Source: a bacterium UBP3_UBA1247 (GTDB taxonomy: Bacteria > UBA3054). From it: DNA of 5,678 nucleotides. How positions within the stretch are numbered: position 1 is the stretch's first letter; the number at the start of each line of letters is the position of its first letter. The stretch lies in the NCBI GenBank assembly GCA_002308555.1, contig DBWD01000081.1:13629-19306 (forward strand). Direction: 5' to 3'. The translations under genes were made by a program, and so were the position numbers. The notes under the pieces were generated by a model. That model saw nothing but the letters and a program-made list of their open reading frames with translations. It searched no databases and had not been told where the DNA came from. Positions 1 to 5,678 of this stretch are shown piece after piece.

Positions 1-1980
1 GGAGACCAGCCCCAGGCCATCGATGCCCTGGCGGAGGGATTTCTGGAGGGAAACCAGTTTGAGACCCTTCTGGGTGTCACCGGCTCCGGCAAGACTTTCA
101 CCATGGCCAACCTTATCGCCAAGGTGGGCAAGCCGACTTTGATCCTGGCTCCCAACAAGACCCTGGCGGCCCAATTGTACGGCGAGATGACCAGGCTTTT
201 CCCCGAGAACGCCGTGGAGTATTTCGTCTCATATTACGATTATTTTCAGCCGGAAGCCTACCTGCCTTCCTCGGACACCTACATCGAGAAGAGCTGCGAC
301 CGCAACGATCTTCTGGACAGGCTCAGGCTTTCCGCCACCCGCTCGCTTCTCACAAGGAGGGACGTCATCGTGGTGGCTTCGGTCTCCTGCATCTACGGGC
401 TTTCCAAGCCCGAGACCTACCTGGAGATGCGCACCAGCGTGGCGGTGGGGGACGTTATTGACCAGCACGCTTTCCTGCGCTCCCTCATAGCCATGCAGTA
501 TCAGCGCAACGACCAGGATTTCCACCGGGGCACCTTCCGGGTCAAGGGCGACGTGATCGACATTTTCCCCGCCTACGAGGAGAAAGAATACCTTAGCGTC
601 TCGCTTTTTGGGGACGAGGTGGAGGACCTGAGGCTCTGCGACGAGCTGACCAGGCAGACTCTTAGGCACGTGGACAGCTTCACCGTTTACCCCGCCTCCC
701 ACTACGCCACCAGCGCCGAGATCATGCGGCTCTCCATCGCCGAGATCAGGGAGGACCTGAAGGTCCGGCTGGAGGAATTCAAGGCCCAGGGAAAGCTTCT
801 GGAGTACCAGCGCCTGGAGCAGCGGGTCAATTACGACCTGGACATGATGGAGGAGATGGGCTACTGCTCCGGCATCGAGAACTACTCCCGCTACCTGGAC
901 CGGCGCGCGCCGGGGGAGATGCCCTACACGCTTCTGGACTATTTTCCCAAGGACTGGCTGATGCTCATAGACGAGAGCCACATCAGCGTCCCGCAGCTGG
1001 GCGGCATGTCCCGGGGCGACGCCGCCAGGAAGGACACCCTGGTCCGCTTCGGTTTCCGGCTGCCCGCCGCCAAGGACAACCGGCCCCTGCGCTTCGAGGA
1101 GATCAAGAGCAAGCTGAACCAGGTGGTCTTCGTCTCCGCCACGCCCGGCGACTACGAGCTGGAGCTTTCGAAAAAGGAAGCGGAACGGGTTGGCGCCAGT
1201 TTCCCCATGCCCGTGGAGCAGGTCATCAGGCCAACGGGGCTGGTGGATCCGCTCCTGGAGGTGAGGCCCGCCAAGACCCAGGTGGCGGACGTTATGAAAG
1301 AGATCAGGAAAAGGGTGGAGCTCAACGAGCGCACGCTCATCACGGTCATGACCAAGCGCATGGCGGAGGAGCTGACGGAATACCTCCTCGGCGAGGACAT
1401 CAAGGTCACCTACCTGCACAGCGACATCGACACCATGGAGCGCATGGACGTCATCAACAGTTTGAGAAGCGGGGAAGTGGACGTGCTGGTGGGCATCAAC
1501 CTTCTGAGGGAGGGCCTGGACCTGCCGGAAGTCACGCTGGTGGCCATTTTCGACGCTGACCAGGAAGGCTTCCTGAGATCCTCCCGCTCCCTTATCCAGA
1601 CCATCGGCAGGGCCGCCCGCAACGTCAAGGGCAGGGTGATCCTTTACGCCGACTCCACGACGGAAGCCATGCGCGAGGCCATTTCGGAGACCGACCGCCG
1701 CCGCGGCATCCAGGAAAAATACAACGCGGAAAACGGCGTTACGCCCCGCACCGTCTGGAAGGAGATCGACGCGCCCTTGCGGGACATGGTGGAGGCGGAC
1801 TACGTTGATCCCGCGAAGGACCCCATAGAAAATCTGCTGCGTGACAGGCGCCGGGGCGGCGAGAAAGAAAAGAAGCTCTCCCGCCGCGCAAGGCTGGCGA
1901 AGCGGGCTGGCAACCGCAAGCTTTTGGACAAGATCAAGGGCCTGGTTCCACCAAGGGAAGAGGACGAGGAAGAAGAGTAA
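1..1980 (+). CDS. uvrB: UvrB, excinuclease ABC subunit B (5' end cut off by window)
   Basis: UvrB is the damage-verifying ATPase/helicase of bacterial nucleotide excision repair. It is loaded by UvrA and then recruits UvrC for dual incision. The reading frame is open from the first base, and 659 residues are visible. Numbering from the first visible residue: Walker A GVTGSGKT at 25-32; the beta-hairpin region YFVSYYDYF at 74-82 followed by [19 protein letters not shown] (Walker B) at 324-327; SATPG at 379-383; [14 protein letters not shown] at about 497-510; and QTIGRAARN at 533-541. Alignment from memory to E. coli UvrB (GDQP at residue 15) implies about 14 missing N-terminal residues, so the full length is normal at about 673. 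The ATG at 103 is internal, because it lies after the Walker A motif. Two oddities are an insertion of about 10 residues near 390-402 and a C-terminal tail (586-659) without a recognisable UVR motif, ending in a run of acidic residues. The identification is very secure. Confidence 0.98.
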   Translation, partial: GDQPQAIDALAEGFLEGNQFETLLGVTGSGKTFTMANLIAKVGKPTLILAPNKTLAAQLYGEMTRLFPENAVEYFVSYYDYFQPEAYLPSSDTYIEKSCDRNDLLDRLRLSATRSLLTRRDVIVVASVSCIYGLSKPETYLEMRTSVAVGDVIDQHAFLRSLIAMQYQRNDQDFHRGTFRVKGDVIDIFPAYEEKEYLSVSLFGDEVEDLRLCDELTRQTLRHVDSFTVYPASHYATSAEIMRLSIAEIREDLKVRLEEFKAQGKLLEYQRLEQRVNYDLDMMEEMGYCSGIENYSRYLDRRAPGEMPYTLLDYFPKDWLMLIDESHISVPQLGGMSRGDAARKDTLVRFGFRLPAAKDNRPLRFEEIKSKLNQVVFVSATPGDYELELSKKEAERVGASFPMPVEQVIRPTGLVDPLLEVRPAKTQVADVMKEIRKRVELNERTLITVMTKRMAEELTEYLLGEDIKVTYLHSDIDTMERMDVINSLRSGEVDVLVGINLLREGLDLPEVTLVAIFDADQEGFLRSSRSLIQTIGRAARNVKGRVILYADSTTEAMREAISETDRRRGIQEKYNAENGVTPRTVWKEIDAPLRDMVEADYVDPAKDPIENLLRDRRRGGEKEKKLSRRARLAKRAGNRKLLDKIKGLVPPREEDEEEE

Positions 1981-1984
1981 ATTT

Positions 1985-1990
1985 AAAGGA
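1985..1990 (+). promoter_or_regulatory. Ribosome binding site of the M24 peptidase gene
   Basis: AAAGGA lies 8 bases before the ATG at 1999, inside the 18-base gap after the uvrB stop. This supports that start codon. No promoter or terminator is visible in the gap, so the gene is probably co-transcribed with uvrB. Confidence 0.75.
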
Positions 1991-1998
1991 CGCAACCA

Positions 1999-3123
1999 AT
2001 GACAGAAGCGAAAAATTATTCTCCCGTGGGGAGTGAGGAATACAAAGAAAGGATCGCCAAGGCGGCCGCGGCGCTGAAGGAAAGAAGCCTCGCGGGCCTG
2101 GTGGTGGCCGGCCCTGCCAACGCCTATTATTTCACGGGCTTCCGGGGCGGCTACAGCGACCGCCTTTACGCCACGGTGATAGAGCCGGAGGGAGGGGTCT
2201 TCCACGTCTGCCCGAGTTTCGAGGAACGCAGGATGCGGGAGCGGTGGGGGAACGACTCGGAAGTCATTCCCTGGCAGGAGGACGAGGATCCGGTGGAGAA
2301 GATCTCCAAGCGGCTGGCGTCTTTCCCAGGCCCCGTGGGCCTGGAGGACACGCTGCCCCTGTGGTATTTCACGGCCTTCAGGAAAAACGCCGCCCAGGGG
2401 GCGGAGGACGCCAGCGAGATAGTGAGGGCGTGCCGGGCCGTCAAAAGCGCGAAGGAGCTGGAGCTGATGGAAGGCTCCAACAGGATCATCGGCGAGGCGG
2501 TCAAAGAGGCTTTCGCCCAGGCCAGGGAAGGCATGACCAACCTGGAGATGAGCGAGGCTGTCAGGGAGGCGTGCCGGAAAAGGGGAGTGCGGGGCGAAGG
2601 CTTCGTCCTCTTCGGCGAGGCGGCCTCCTTCCCGCACGGCACCAAGCATCCCCAGAAACTGAAAGAGGGCGACATTATGCTTTGCGACGCCGGCTGCAAT
2701 CTGCACGGCTACATCAGCGACATCACCCGCAGCGTGGTCTTCGGGAAGGCCAGCGCCAGGCAGCGGGAAGTCTGGGAGGCCCTGAGGGAAGCCCAGGACG
2801 CGGCGCTGTCCGCCGCCAGGGCGGGGAACGCCCTGGAGGCGCCGGATCTGGCGGCCCGGGAAGTTCTGGGGCGCCGCGGCTTCGGCGGAGACTACGAAAC
2901 TTTCACCCACCGCCTGGGCCACGGCATCGGGCTGGAGGGCCACGAGTGGCCCTATCTCTGCCGCGGGCGGAAGCTCGCCCTGAAGGAGAACATGACTTTC
3001 AGCAACGAGCCCGGGATCTACATCCCCGGGGAGATCGGCATGCGCCTGGAAGACTGCATGATCGTGGGTAAAGAGGGCGGGACTTTCTTCGCCTGCCGTC
3101 AGAAGAGTTTGGAGGAACTGTGA
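1999..3123 (+). CDS. M24-family metallopeptidase (Xaa-Pro aminopeptidase/dipeptidase type)
   Basis: This is a probable cytoplasmic metallopeptidase that removes N-terminal residues ahead of proline or cleaves Xaa-Pro dipeptides. The 374 residues have the two-part layout of PepQ/PepP-like enzymes: an N-terminal creatinase-type domain (about 14-145) and a C-terminal pita-bread catalytic domain (about 150-370). All five dinuclear-metal ligands of the family are visible: D230 (CDAG), D241 (SDITR), H308 (GHGIGL), E337 (SNEPGIY) and E351 (MRLED). The accessory histidines H213 (FPHG) and H315 (GHEW) are also present. The length matches PepQ-like proteins, and no signal peptide or membrane segment is seen. 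The ATG start has an AAAGGA site 8 bases upstream. The gene lies 18 bases after uvrB, and its stop codon directly abuts the start of the TatD gene. Sequence alone does not settle aminopeptidase versus dipeptidase; methionine aminopeptidase is unlikely because of the N-terminal domain. Confidence 0.93.
   Translation: MTEAKNYSPVGSEEYKERIAKAAAALKERSLAGLVVAGPANAYYFTGFRGGYSDRLYATVIEPEGGVFHVCPSFEERRMRERWGNDSEVIPWQEDEDPVEKISKRLASFPGPVGLEDTLPLWYFTAFRKNAAQGAEDASEIVRACRAVKSAKELELMEGSNRIIGEAVKEAFAQAREGMTNLEMSEAVREACRKRGVRGEGFVLFGEAASFPHGTKHPQKLKEGDIMLCDAGCNLHGYISDITRSVVFGKASARQREVWEALREAQDAALSAARAGNALEAPDLAAREVLGRRGFGGDYETFTHRLGHGIGLEGHEWPYLCRGRKLALKENMTFSNEPGIYIPGEIGMRLEDCMIVGKEGGTFFACRQKSLEEL
3111..3115 (+). 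promoter_or_regulatory. Ribosome binding site of the TatD-family gene
   Basis: A full GGAGG lies inside the last codons of the peptidase gene, 8 bases before the ATG at 3124. It fixes that start. It also means translation of the two genes is probably coupled, as the stop codon and next start are adjacent. Confidence 0.8.
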
Positions 3124-3879
3124 ATGATTGACAGCCACGCCCACATCCAGTTCGAGGTCTACGACGAGGACCGCGGGGAAATGCTGAAGCGCGCCTGGGA
3201 CGCGGGACTGGAAAAAATAATCGTCATCGGCGGCGAAAAGAAGCGCAACCTGCAGGCCGCGGCCATGGCGGAGGAAAACGGCCGTCTGGCGGCGGTCCTG
3301 GGCTTCCATCCCCTGAACGCCGGGGACTACAACGCCGGTGAGGAAGCGGTCCTCAGGGAGCAGCTGCTGGCGAAGAAGGGCGTCGCCATCGGCGAGATCG
3401 GCCTGGACTATCACGATAACATTTATCCCAAGGAAACGCAGTACGCGGTGTTCGCCGCCCAGCTTTCCCTGGCGAGGGAACTGGACCTGCCCATCGTCGT
3501 CCACTCCCGGGACGCCATGGAGGACACTCTGGCCGTGCTCAGGGACTTTCCCGGCCTGAGGGGCCAGATCCACTGCTTCTCCTACGAGGCGGAGGCGGCG
3601 GAACGCTTTCTGGAACTGGGCTTCCACGTTTCTTTCTGCGGGCCCATTACCTTCAAGAACGGGCAGCGGCAGAGAAGCGCCTCCCTGGTCGTGCCTCTGG
3701 AGAGGCTTCTTGTCGAGACGGACTGCCCCTACATGGCGCCTGAGCCTTACCGCGGGCGGCGCAACGAGCCGGCCTACGTGGTGGAGATCGCCAGGGCCCA
3801 CGCCAGGCTCAGGGATATGGAATACGCGGAGCTCGACAGGATCGTGACCGAGAATACGAAAAGGCTCTTTATGTTATAA
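3124..3879 (+). CDS. TatD-family metal-dependent hydrolase (DNase)
   Basis: The TatD family (YcfH/YabD-like) consists of amidohydrolase-fold TIM-barrel enzymes. Characterised members are metal-dependent DNases with 3'-5' exonuclease activity, some linked to repair of oxidised DNA. The 251 residues are close to the usual 255-265. The metal-site residues are all present in order: H5 and H7 in the N-terminal DSHAH, E91 in GEIGLDYH, H127 in VVHSRD, H150 in QIHCFS, and D200 in VETDCPYMAP. The start is certain: MIDSHAH is the typical first strand, and a GGAGG site precedes it. There are no bases between the peptidase stop and this ATG. The last codons overlap an extended -10 promoter motif for the next gene. 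The physiological substrate cannot be read from sequence. No tatD symbol is assigned because bacteria often carry several paralogues. Confidence 0.95.
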   Translation: MIDSHAHIQFEVYDEDRGEMLKRAWDAGLEKIIVIGGEKKRNLQAAAMAEENGRLAAVLGFHPLNAGDYNAGEEAVLREQLLAKKGVAIGEIGLDYHDNIYPKETQYAVFAAQLSLARELDLPIVVHSRDAMEDTLAVLRDFPGLRGQIHCFSYEAEAAERFLELGFHVSFCGPITFKNGQRQRSASLVVPLERLLVETDCPYMAPEPYRGRRNEPAYVVEIARAHARLRDMEYAELDRIVTENTKRLFML

Positions 3880-3880
3880 T
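3872..3880 (+). promoter_or_regulatory. Extended -10 promoter element inside the end of the TatD gene
   Basis: TGTTATAAT matches the extended -10 consensus TGnTATAAT at every fixed position, in an A+T-rich pocket of an otherwise G+C-rich region. No good -35 hexamer sits at the normal distance: 3852-3857 reads GAATAC. That is tolerable for extended -10 promoters. Transcription would start near 3887, about 18-20 bases before the ATG at 3906. Part of the motif is the final Met-Leu-stop of the TatD protein (ATG TTA TAA), so chance is possible. Confidence 0.5.
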
Positions 3881-3905
3881 TTTTCGATTGGATAACACTC
3901 GTTTT

Positions 3906-4628
3906 ATGGCGGACAATTTCTTCAAAAAACCCTTCATGCGTTTCAAGGTCATCCCCAGGCTGGCCTATTTTCTCACGCTTCTGGACCTGAAGACCTGCCG
4001 CATCAAGTATCACAACGAGGAAAATTACAAGCTGTACGTGGAAAGGGAGGACAAGGGGGAGAACATCATCTTCGGCTCCTGGCACGGAAGGGGGATGCTG
4101 CTCCCGGCCATCTACCGTTTCCGCTTCGGCTACGACAAGCTTTCCATGATGGTCTCCCAGAGCAAGGACGGGGACATCTTGGCCAGCTATTTCAATCTTC
4201 TCAACGTGGAGTGCGTGCGCGGCTCGGCCCACAAAGGCGGCGTGGCGGCTTTGAGGAATCTCGCCAACATCACCAAAAGCGGCCGCGACACCGCCGTGGC
4301 ACTGGACGGCTCCCGCGGCCCCAGGCACAGGATCGAGCCGGGTCTGGTCTTCCTGTCCCGGCTGACCGGGGCGCCCATCATTCCCCTGGGGGTCTCGGCG
4401 AAGTTTTCCTTCCGGGCCAATTCCTGGGACCGCTGCATGGTCATATTTCCCTTCGCCACCATTCACATCGTCTTCGGCACGCCCTTCGTGGTCCCCAAGG
4501 ACGCCAAGGATCTCGAGCCTTACTGCGAGAAGCTTCAGTCCATCATGGACGAGATAACCATTCAGGGCGACGAGCTGGCCGGCATCAAGCCGGACGGCAA
4601 GGGGCCGGAAAGAGTAAAAGGAGCGTAA
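3906..4628 (+). CDS. DUF374 / lysophospholipid acyltransferase-like protein (COG2121 type)
   Basis: This is a likely membrane-associated acyltransferase of the family related to glycerolipid and lipid A acyltransferases. Its own substrate is unknown, and a role in phospholipid or envelope lipid synthesis is inferred. From the ATG it has 240 residues. Family signatures by residue are FGSWHGR at 56-62 (H60 the probable catalytic His), SQSKDGD ending at 90, VRGSAHKGGVAALR (compare GSS..GG..AL), DGSRGPRHR from D134, and LTGAPIIPLG. The N-terminus is basic with a hydrophobic stretch (AYFLTLLDL) suited to interfacial membrane binding. Start choice: an in-frame TTG at 3888 would add six residues (MDNTRF) but has no ribosome binding site and sits at the predicted transcription start. 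The ATG at 3906 is preferred, although its own site (GGA at 3890-3892, 13 bases upstream) is poor. The gene ends one base before the HEAT gene. Confidence 0.87.
   Translation: MADNFFKKPFMRFKVIPRLAYFLTLLDLKTCRIKYHNEENYKLYVEREDKGENIIFGSWHGRGMLLPAIYRFRFGYDKLSMMVSQSKDGDILASYFNLLNVECVRGSAHKGGVAALRNLANITKSGRDTAVALDGSRGPRHRIEPGLVFLSRLTGAPIIPLGVSAKFSFRANSWDRCMVIFPFATIHIVFGTPFVVPKDAKDLEPYCEKLQSIMDEITIQGDELAGIKPDGKGPERVKGA
4617..4623 (+). promoter_or_regulatory. Ribosome binding site of the HEAT-repeat gene
   Basis: AAAGGAG lies 6 bases before the ATG at 4630 and overlaps the end of the acyltransferase gene. This supports the start and points to coupled translation of the two genes. Confidence 0.78.
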
Positions 4629-4629
4629 A

Positions 4630-5562
4630 ATGTCATTTCGCGACGGAATAAAGATATTCGGAACTGTTTTGGTCGTGGCCATCGTGATCGCGGCCGTGGC
4701 GCTGGGTCTCAGGCACAGGGAGAAGCCCGTGCCCTACGAGCCGCGCCCGGTCAGGACGCCGGTCACGGAAAGGAAGCCCAGGACCGTCAAACGGCCGAAG
4801 ATCCAGGTCGTCCAGGAGGCGGCCCAGACCAACGCGGCGGCGGAGGAAACGATCTCCATGAAGGAGCTGAAGCACGAGCGCGCGGTCATGTTCGTGCCCG
4901 AGGGCGACCCCATTCCCGGCTTCGACACCAAGGGCCTGGTGGAGGACACCCTGGCGGCTTTCCGAAGCAACGCCGACAAGGAAAAGAAACTCAAGCTGAT
5001 GTACGACATCGCGGTCATCGGCGACAAGATGGTCATGCCCGCCATCCTGGCGGCCCTGGACGACAAGGATCCCGAGATCAGGACCCTGGCGGTGGAAGCC
5101 ATGAAATCCATCGACGACCCCGCCATCAAGGAAGGCGTGGAGAAGGCGCTGAGGGACACGGATCCCGACCTCCGGGAGGAGGCTTTGGAATGCATAGCCA
5201 CGCTGACTCCCGAGGCTGACCTCAACGACATCATCATGCAGGCTCTCAACGACCCCGAGGAAAGCGTCAGGGAAAACGCCCTGGACATGCTCACCATGCT
5301 GGTGGACGACTGCATGATGCCTTCCCTGGAATACGCCCTGAAGAACGGCGACGCCGACTCCCAGGAAACTTCGCTTTCACTTTTGGAGCAGCTTCACGAA
5401 AGCGGCAGCCACAACGCCCTGCAGCCCATCATCGAGCAGGGGCTCCTCTCCGAATTCAACGAAGTCAGGCAAATGGCGGTCTCCATTCTGCAGACGCAGA
5501 CCGGACAGACTCTCACCACCTACGAGCAGTGGGTGAAGTGGTATGAAGAAAACCGCAAGTGA
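4630..5562 (+). CDS. Membrane-anchored HEAT-repeat protein of unknown function
   Basis: I do not recognise a specific function. The 310-residue product has four parts. A single hydrophobic helix at 9-27 (IFGTVLVVAIVIAAVALGL) acts as signal anchor. A basic, proline-rich linker spans about 32-60. A less patterned region follows to about 116. Then come about six helical-pair repeats of 31-35 residues at 117-147, 148-178, 179-210, 211-241, 242-276 and 277-310. Repeats 2-4 and 6 begin with the HEAT/PBS-lyase pattern (P)xhRxxAhxhh, for example PEIRTLAVEAM, PDLREEALECI, ESVRENALDML and NEVRQMAVSIL. The last repeat runs into a Trp/Tyr-rich end, YEQWVKWYEENRK. No catalytic motif is visible. HEAT solenoids normally scaffold protein contacts, so an envelope-linked adaptor role is a guess. 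The start has a good AAAGGAG site. The gene begins 1 base after the acyltransferase stop and overlaps rnhB by 20 bases. Confidence 0.85.
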   Translation: MSFRDGIKIFGTVLVVAIVIAAVALGLRHREKPVPYEPRPVRTPVTERKPRTVKRPKIQVVQEAAQTNAAAEETISMKELKHERAVMFVPEGDPIPGFDTKGLVEDTLAAFRSNADKEKKLKLMYDIAVIGDKMVMPAILAALDDKDPEIRTLAVEAMKSIDDPAIKEGVEKALRDTDPDLREEALECIATLTPEADLNDIIMQALNDPEESVRENALDMLTMLVDDCMMPSLEYALKNGDADSQETSLSLLEQLHESGSHNALQPIIEQGLLSEFNEVRQMAVSILQTQTGQTLTTYEQWVKWYEENRK

Positions 5563-5678
5563 CGAGAAAAAGGAGAAACGTTTCCTAGCCCTGCTCGCCA
5601 AGGAAGAAGGGCTTCTGAAAAAATATCCTCTCGTGGCCGGCGTGGACGAGGCCGGCCGGGGGCCGCTGGCGGGGCCGG
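5543..5678 (+). CDS. rnhB: Ribonuclease HII, N-terminal part (3' end cut off by window)
   Basis: RNase HII cleaves the RNA strand of RNA-DNA hybrids and nicks at single ribonucleotides misincorporated into DNA. Only 45 residues are visible, but they include the family hallmark VAGVDEAGRGPLAGP (31-45). D35 and E36 are the first two of the four acidic metal ligands. The remaining two lie beyond the window. A lysine/glutamate-rich lead of about 28 residues comes before the hallmark, somewhat long compared with compact RNase HII proteins but within the family's range. The start is constrained because an in-frame stop (TGA at 5534-5536) lies just upstream, making the ATG at 5543 the first possible start. 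It has only a weak purine-rich upstream site, so translation is probably coupled to the HEAT gene, whose last 20 bases it overlaps. Confidence 0.95.
   Translation, partial: MKKTASDEKKEKRFLALLAKEEGLLKKYPLVAGVDEAGRGPLAGP

Noticed and set aside
103..105. ATG as a possible uvrB start
   Set aside because: The frame is open upstream to base 1 and encodes GDQP and the Walker A motif, so this ATG is internal.
3010..3030. Two CCCGGG copies 15 bases apart, which could form a hairpin
   Set aside because: They encode the conserved metal-site segment of the peptidase (EPGIYIPGEI), lie mid-gene and have no following T-run, so this is not a terminator.
2244..3071. A 275-codon + strand frame inside the M24 peptidase gene
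   Set aside because: The translation is Gly/Arg-rich frame-shifted sequence with no domain. The peptidase frame holds all five metal ligands.
229..3801. A very long open frame (1190 codons) on the - strand opposite uvrB, the peptidase and tatD
   Set aside because: It is a shadow of G+C-rich codon bias on the opposite strand. The translation is low-complexity, rich in Pro, Gly, Ala, Val, Leu and His, with no recognisable domain. It lies opposite three genes with intact catalytic motifs.
3888..3890. TTG as start of the acyltransferase
   Set aside because: It has no ribosome binding site and falls at the predicted transcription start. The in-frame ATG 18 bases later keeps all family motifs. 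It is not fully excluded.
3880..3905. T-rich gap as a possible terminator after tatD
   Set aside because: There is a short T-run but no G+C-rich stem in front of it. It reads better as promoter-proximal A+T-rich DNA.
3774..4682. A 302-codon - strand frame opposite the acyltransferase gene
   Set aside because: It is an antisense shadow with no family motif. The + strand frame carries clear DUF374 signatures and tight junctions with its neighbours.
1..5678. CRISPR, tRNA/rRNA, insertion-sequence ends, toxin-antitoxin or defence genes
   Set aside because: No direct-repeat arrays, tRNA-like folds, terminal inverted repeats or defence-family motifs were seen. Essentially every base is covered by the six housekeeping-type genes, and no gap exceeds 26 bases.

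Overview
This window looks like an ordinary chromosomal housekeeping stretch from a GC-rich bacterium. By eye the coding DNA is about 60% G+C, with mixed CGC/CGG/AGG arginine codons and many CTG/CTT leucine codons. All six recognisable genes lie on the + strand and are packed almost end to end. There is no sign of mobile DNA, CRISPR, tRNA/rRNA or recent transfer. The lineage cannot be fixed from this sequence. A COG2121/DUF374-type acyltransferase and a membrane-anchored HEAT-repeat protein fit a Gram-negative-type (two-membrane) bacterium outside the best-studied groups, but that is inference.

Layout: (1) positions 1-1980 hold uvrB, the nucleotide excision repair helicase, lacking only about 14 N-terminal residues. 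(2) 1999-3123 is an M24-family (Xaa-Pro type) metallopeptidase with all five metal ligands. (3) 3124-3879 is a TatD-family metal-dependent hydrolase/DNase that begins directly after the peptidase stop codon. (4) 3906-4628 is a DUF374/lysophospholipid-acyltransferase-like protein, preceded by a good extended -10 promoter element that overlaps the end of the TatD gene. (5) 4630-5562 encodes a protein with an N-terminal membrane anchor, a basic proline-rich linker and about six HEAT-like helical repeats. (6) 5543 to the window end is the start of rnhB (RNase HII), overlapping the HEAT gene by 20 bases.

The spacings (18, 0, 26, 1 and -20 bases) suggest one transcription unit or two overlapping ones: uvrB-M24-tatD, then acyltransferase-HEAT-rnhB. 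Three genes concern nucleic-acid maintenance (UvrB, TatD, RNase HII), two the envelope (acyltransferase, anchored HEAT protein) and one peptide turnover. They read as a compact housekeeping block rather than a dedicated pathway.

I found no convincing undescribed system. The points most worth checking are the UvrB C-terminus, where the usual UvrC-binding UVR motif is missing or unrecognisable; a roughly 10-residue insertion in UvrB; the anchored HEAT protein of unknown role with a Trp-rich C-terminal tail; and the internal extended -10 promoter.
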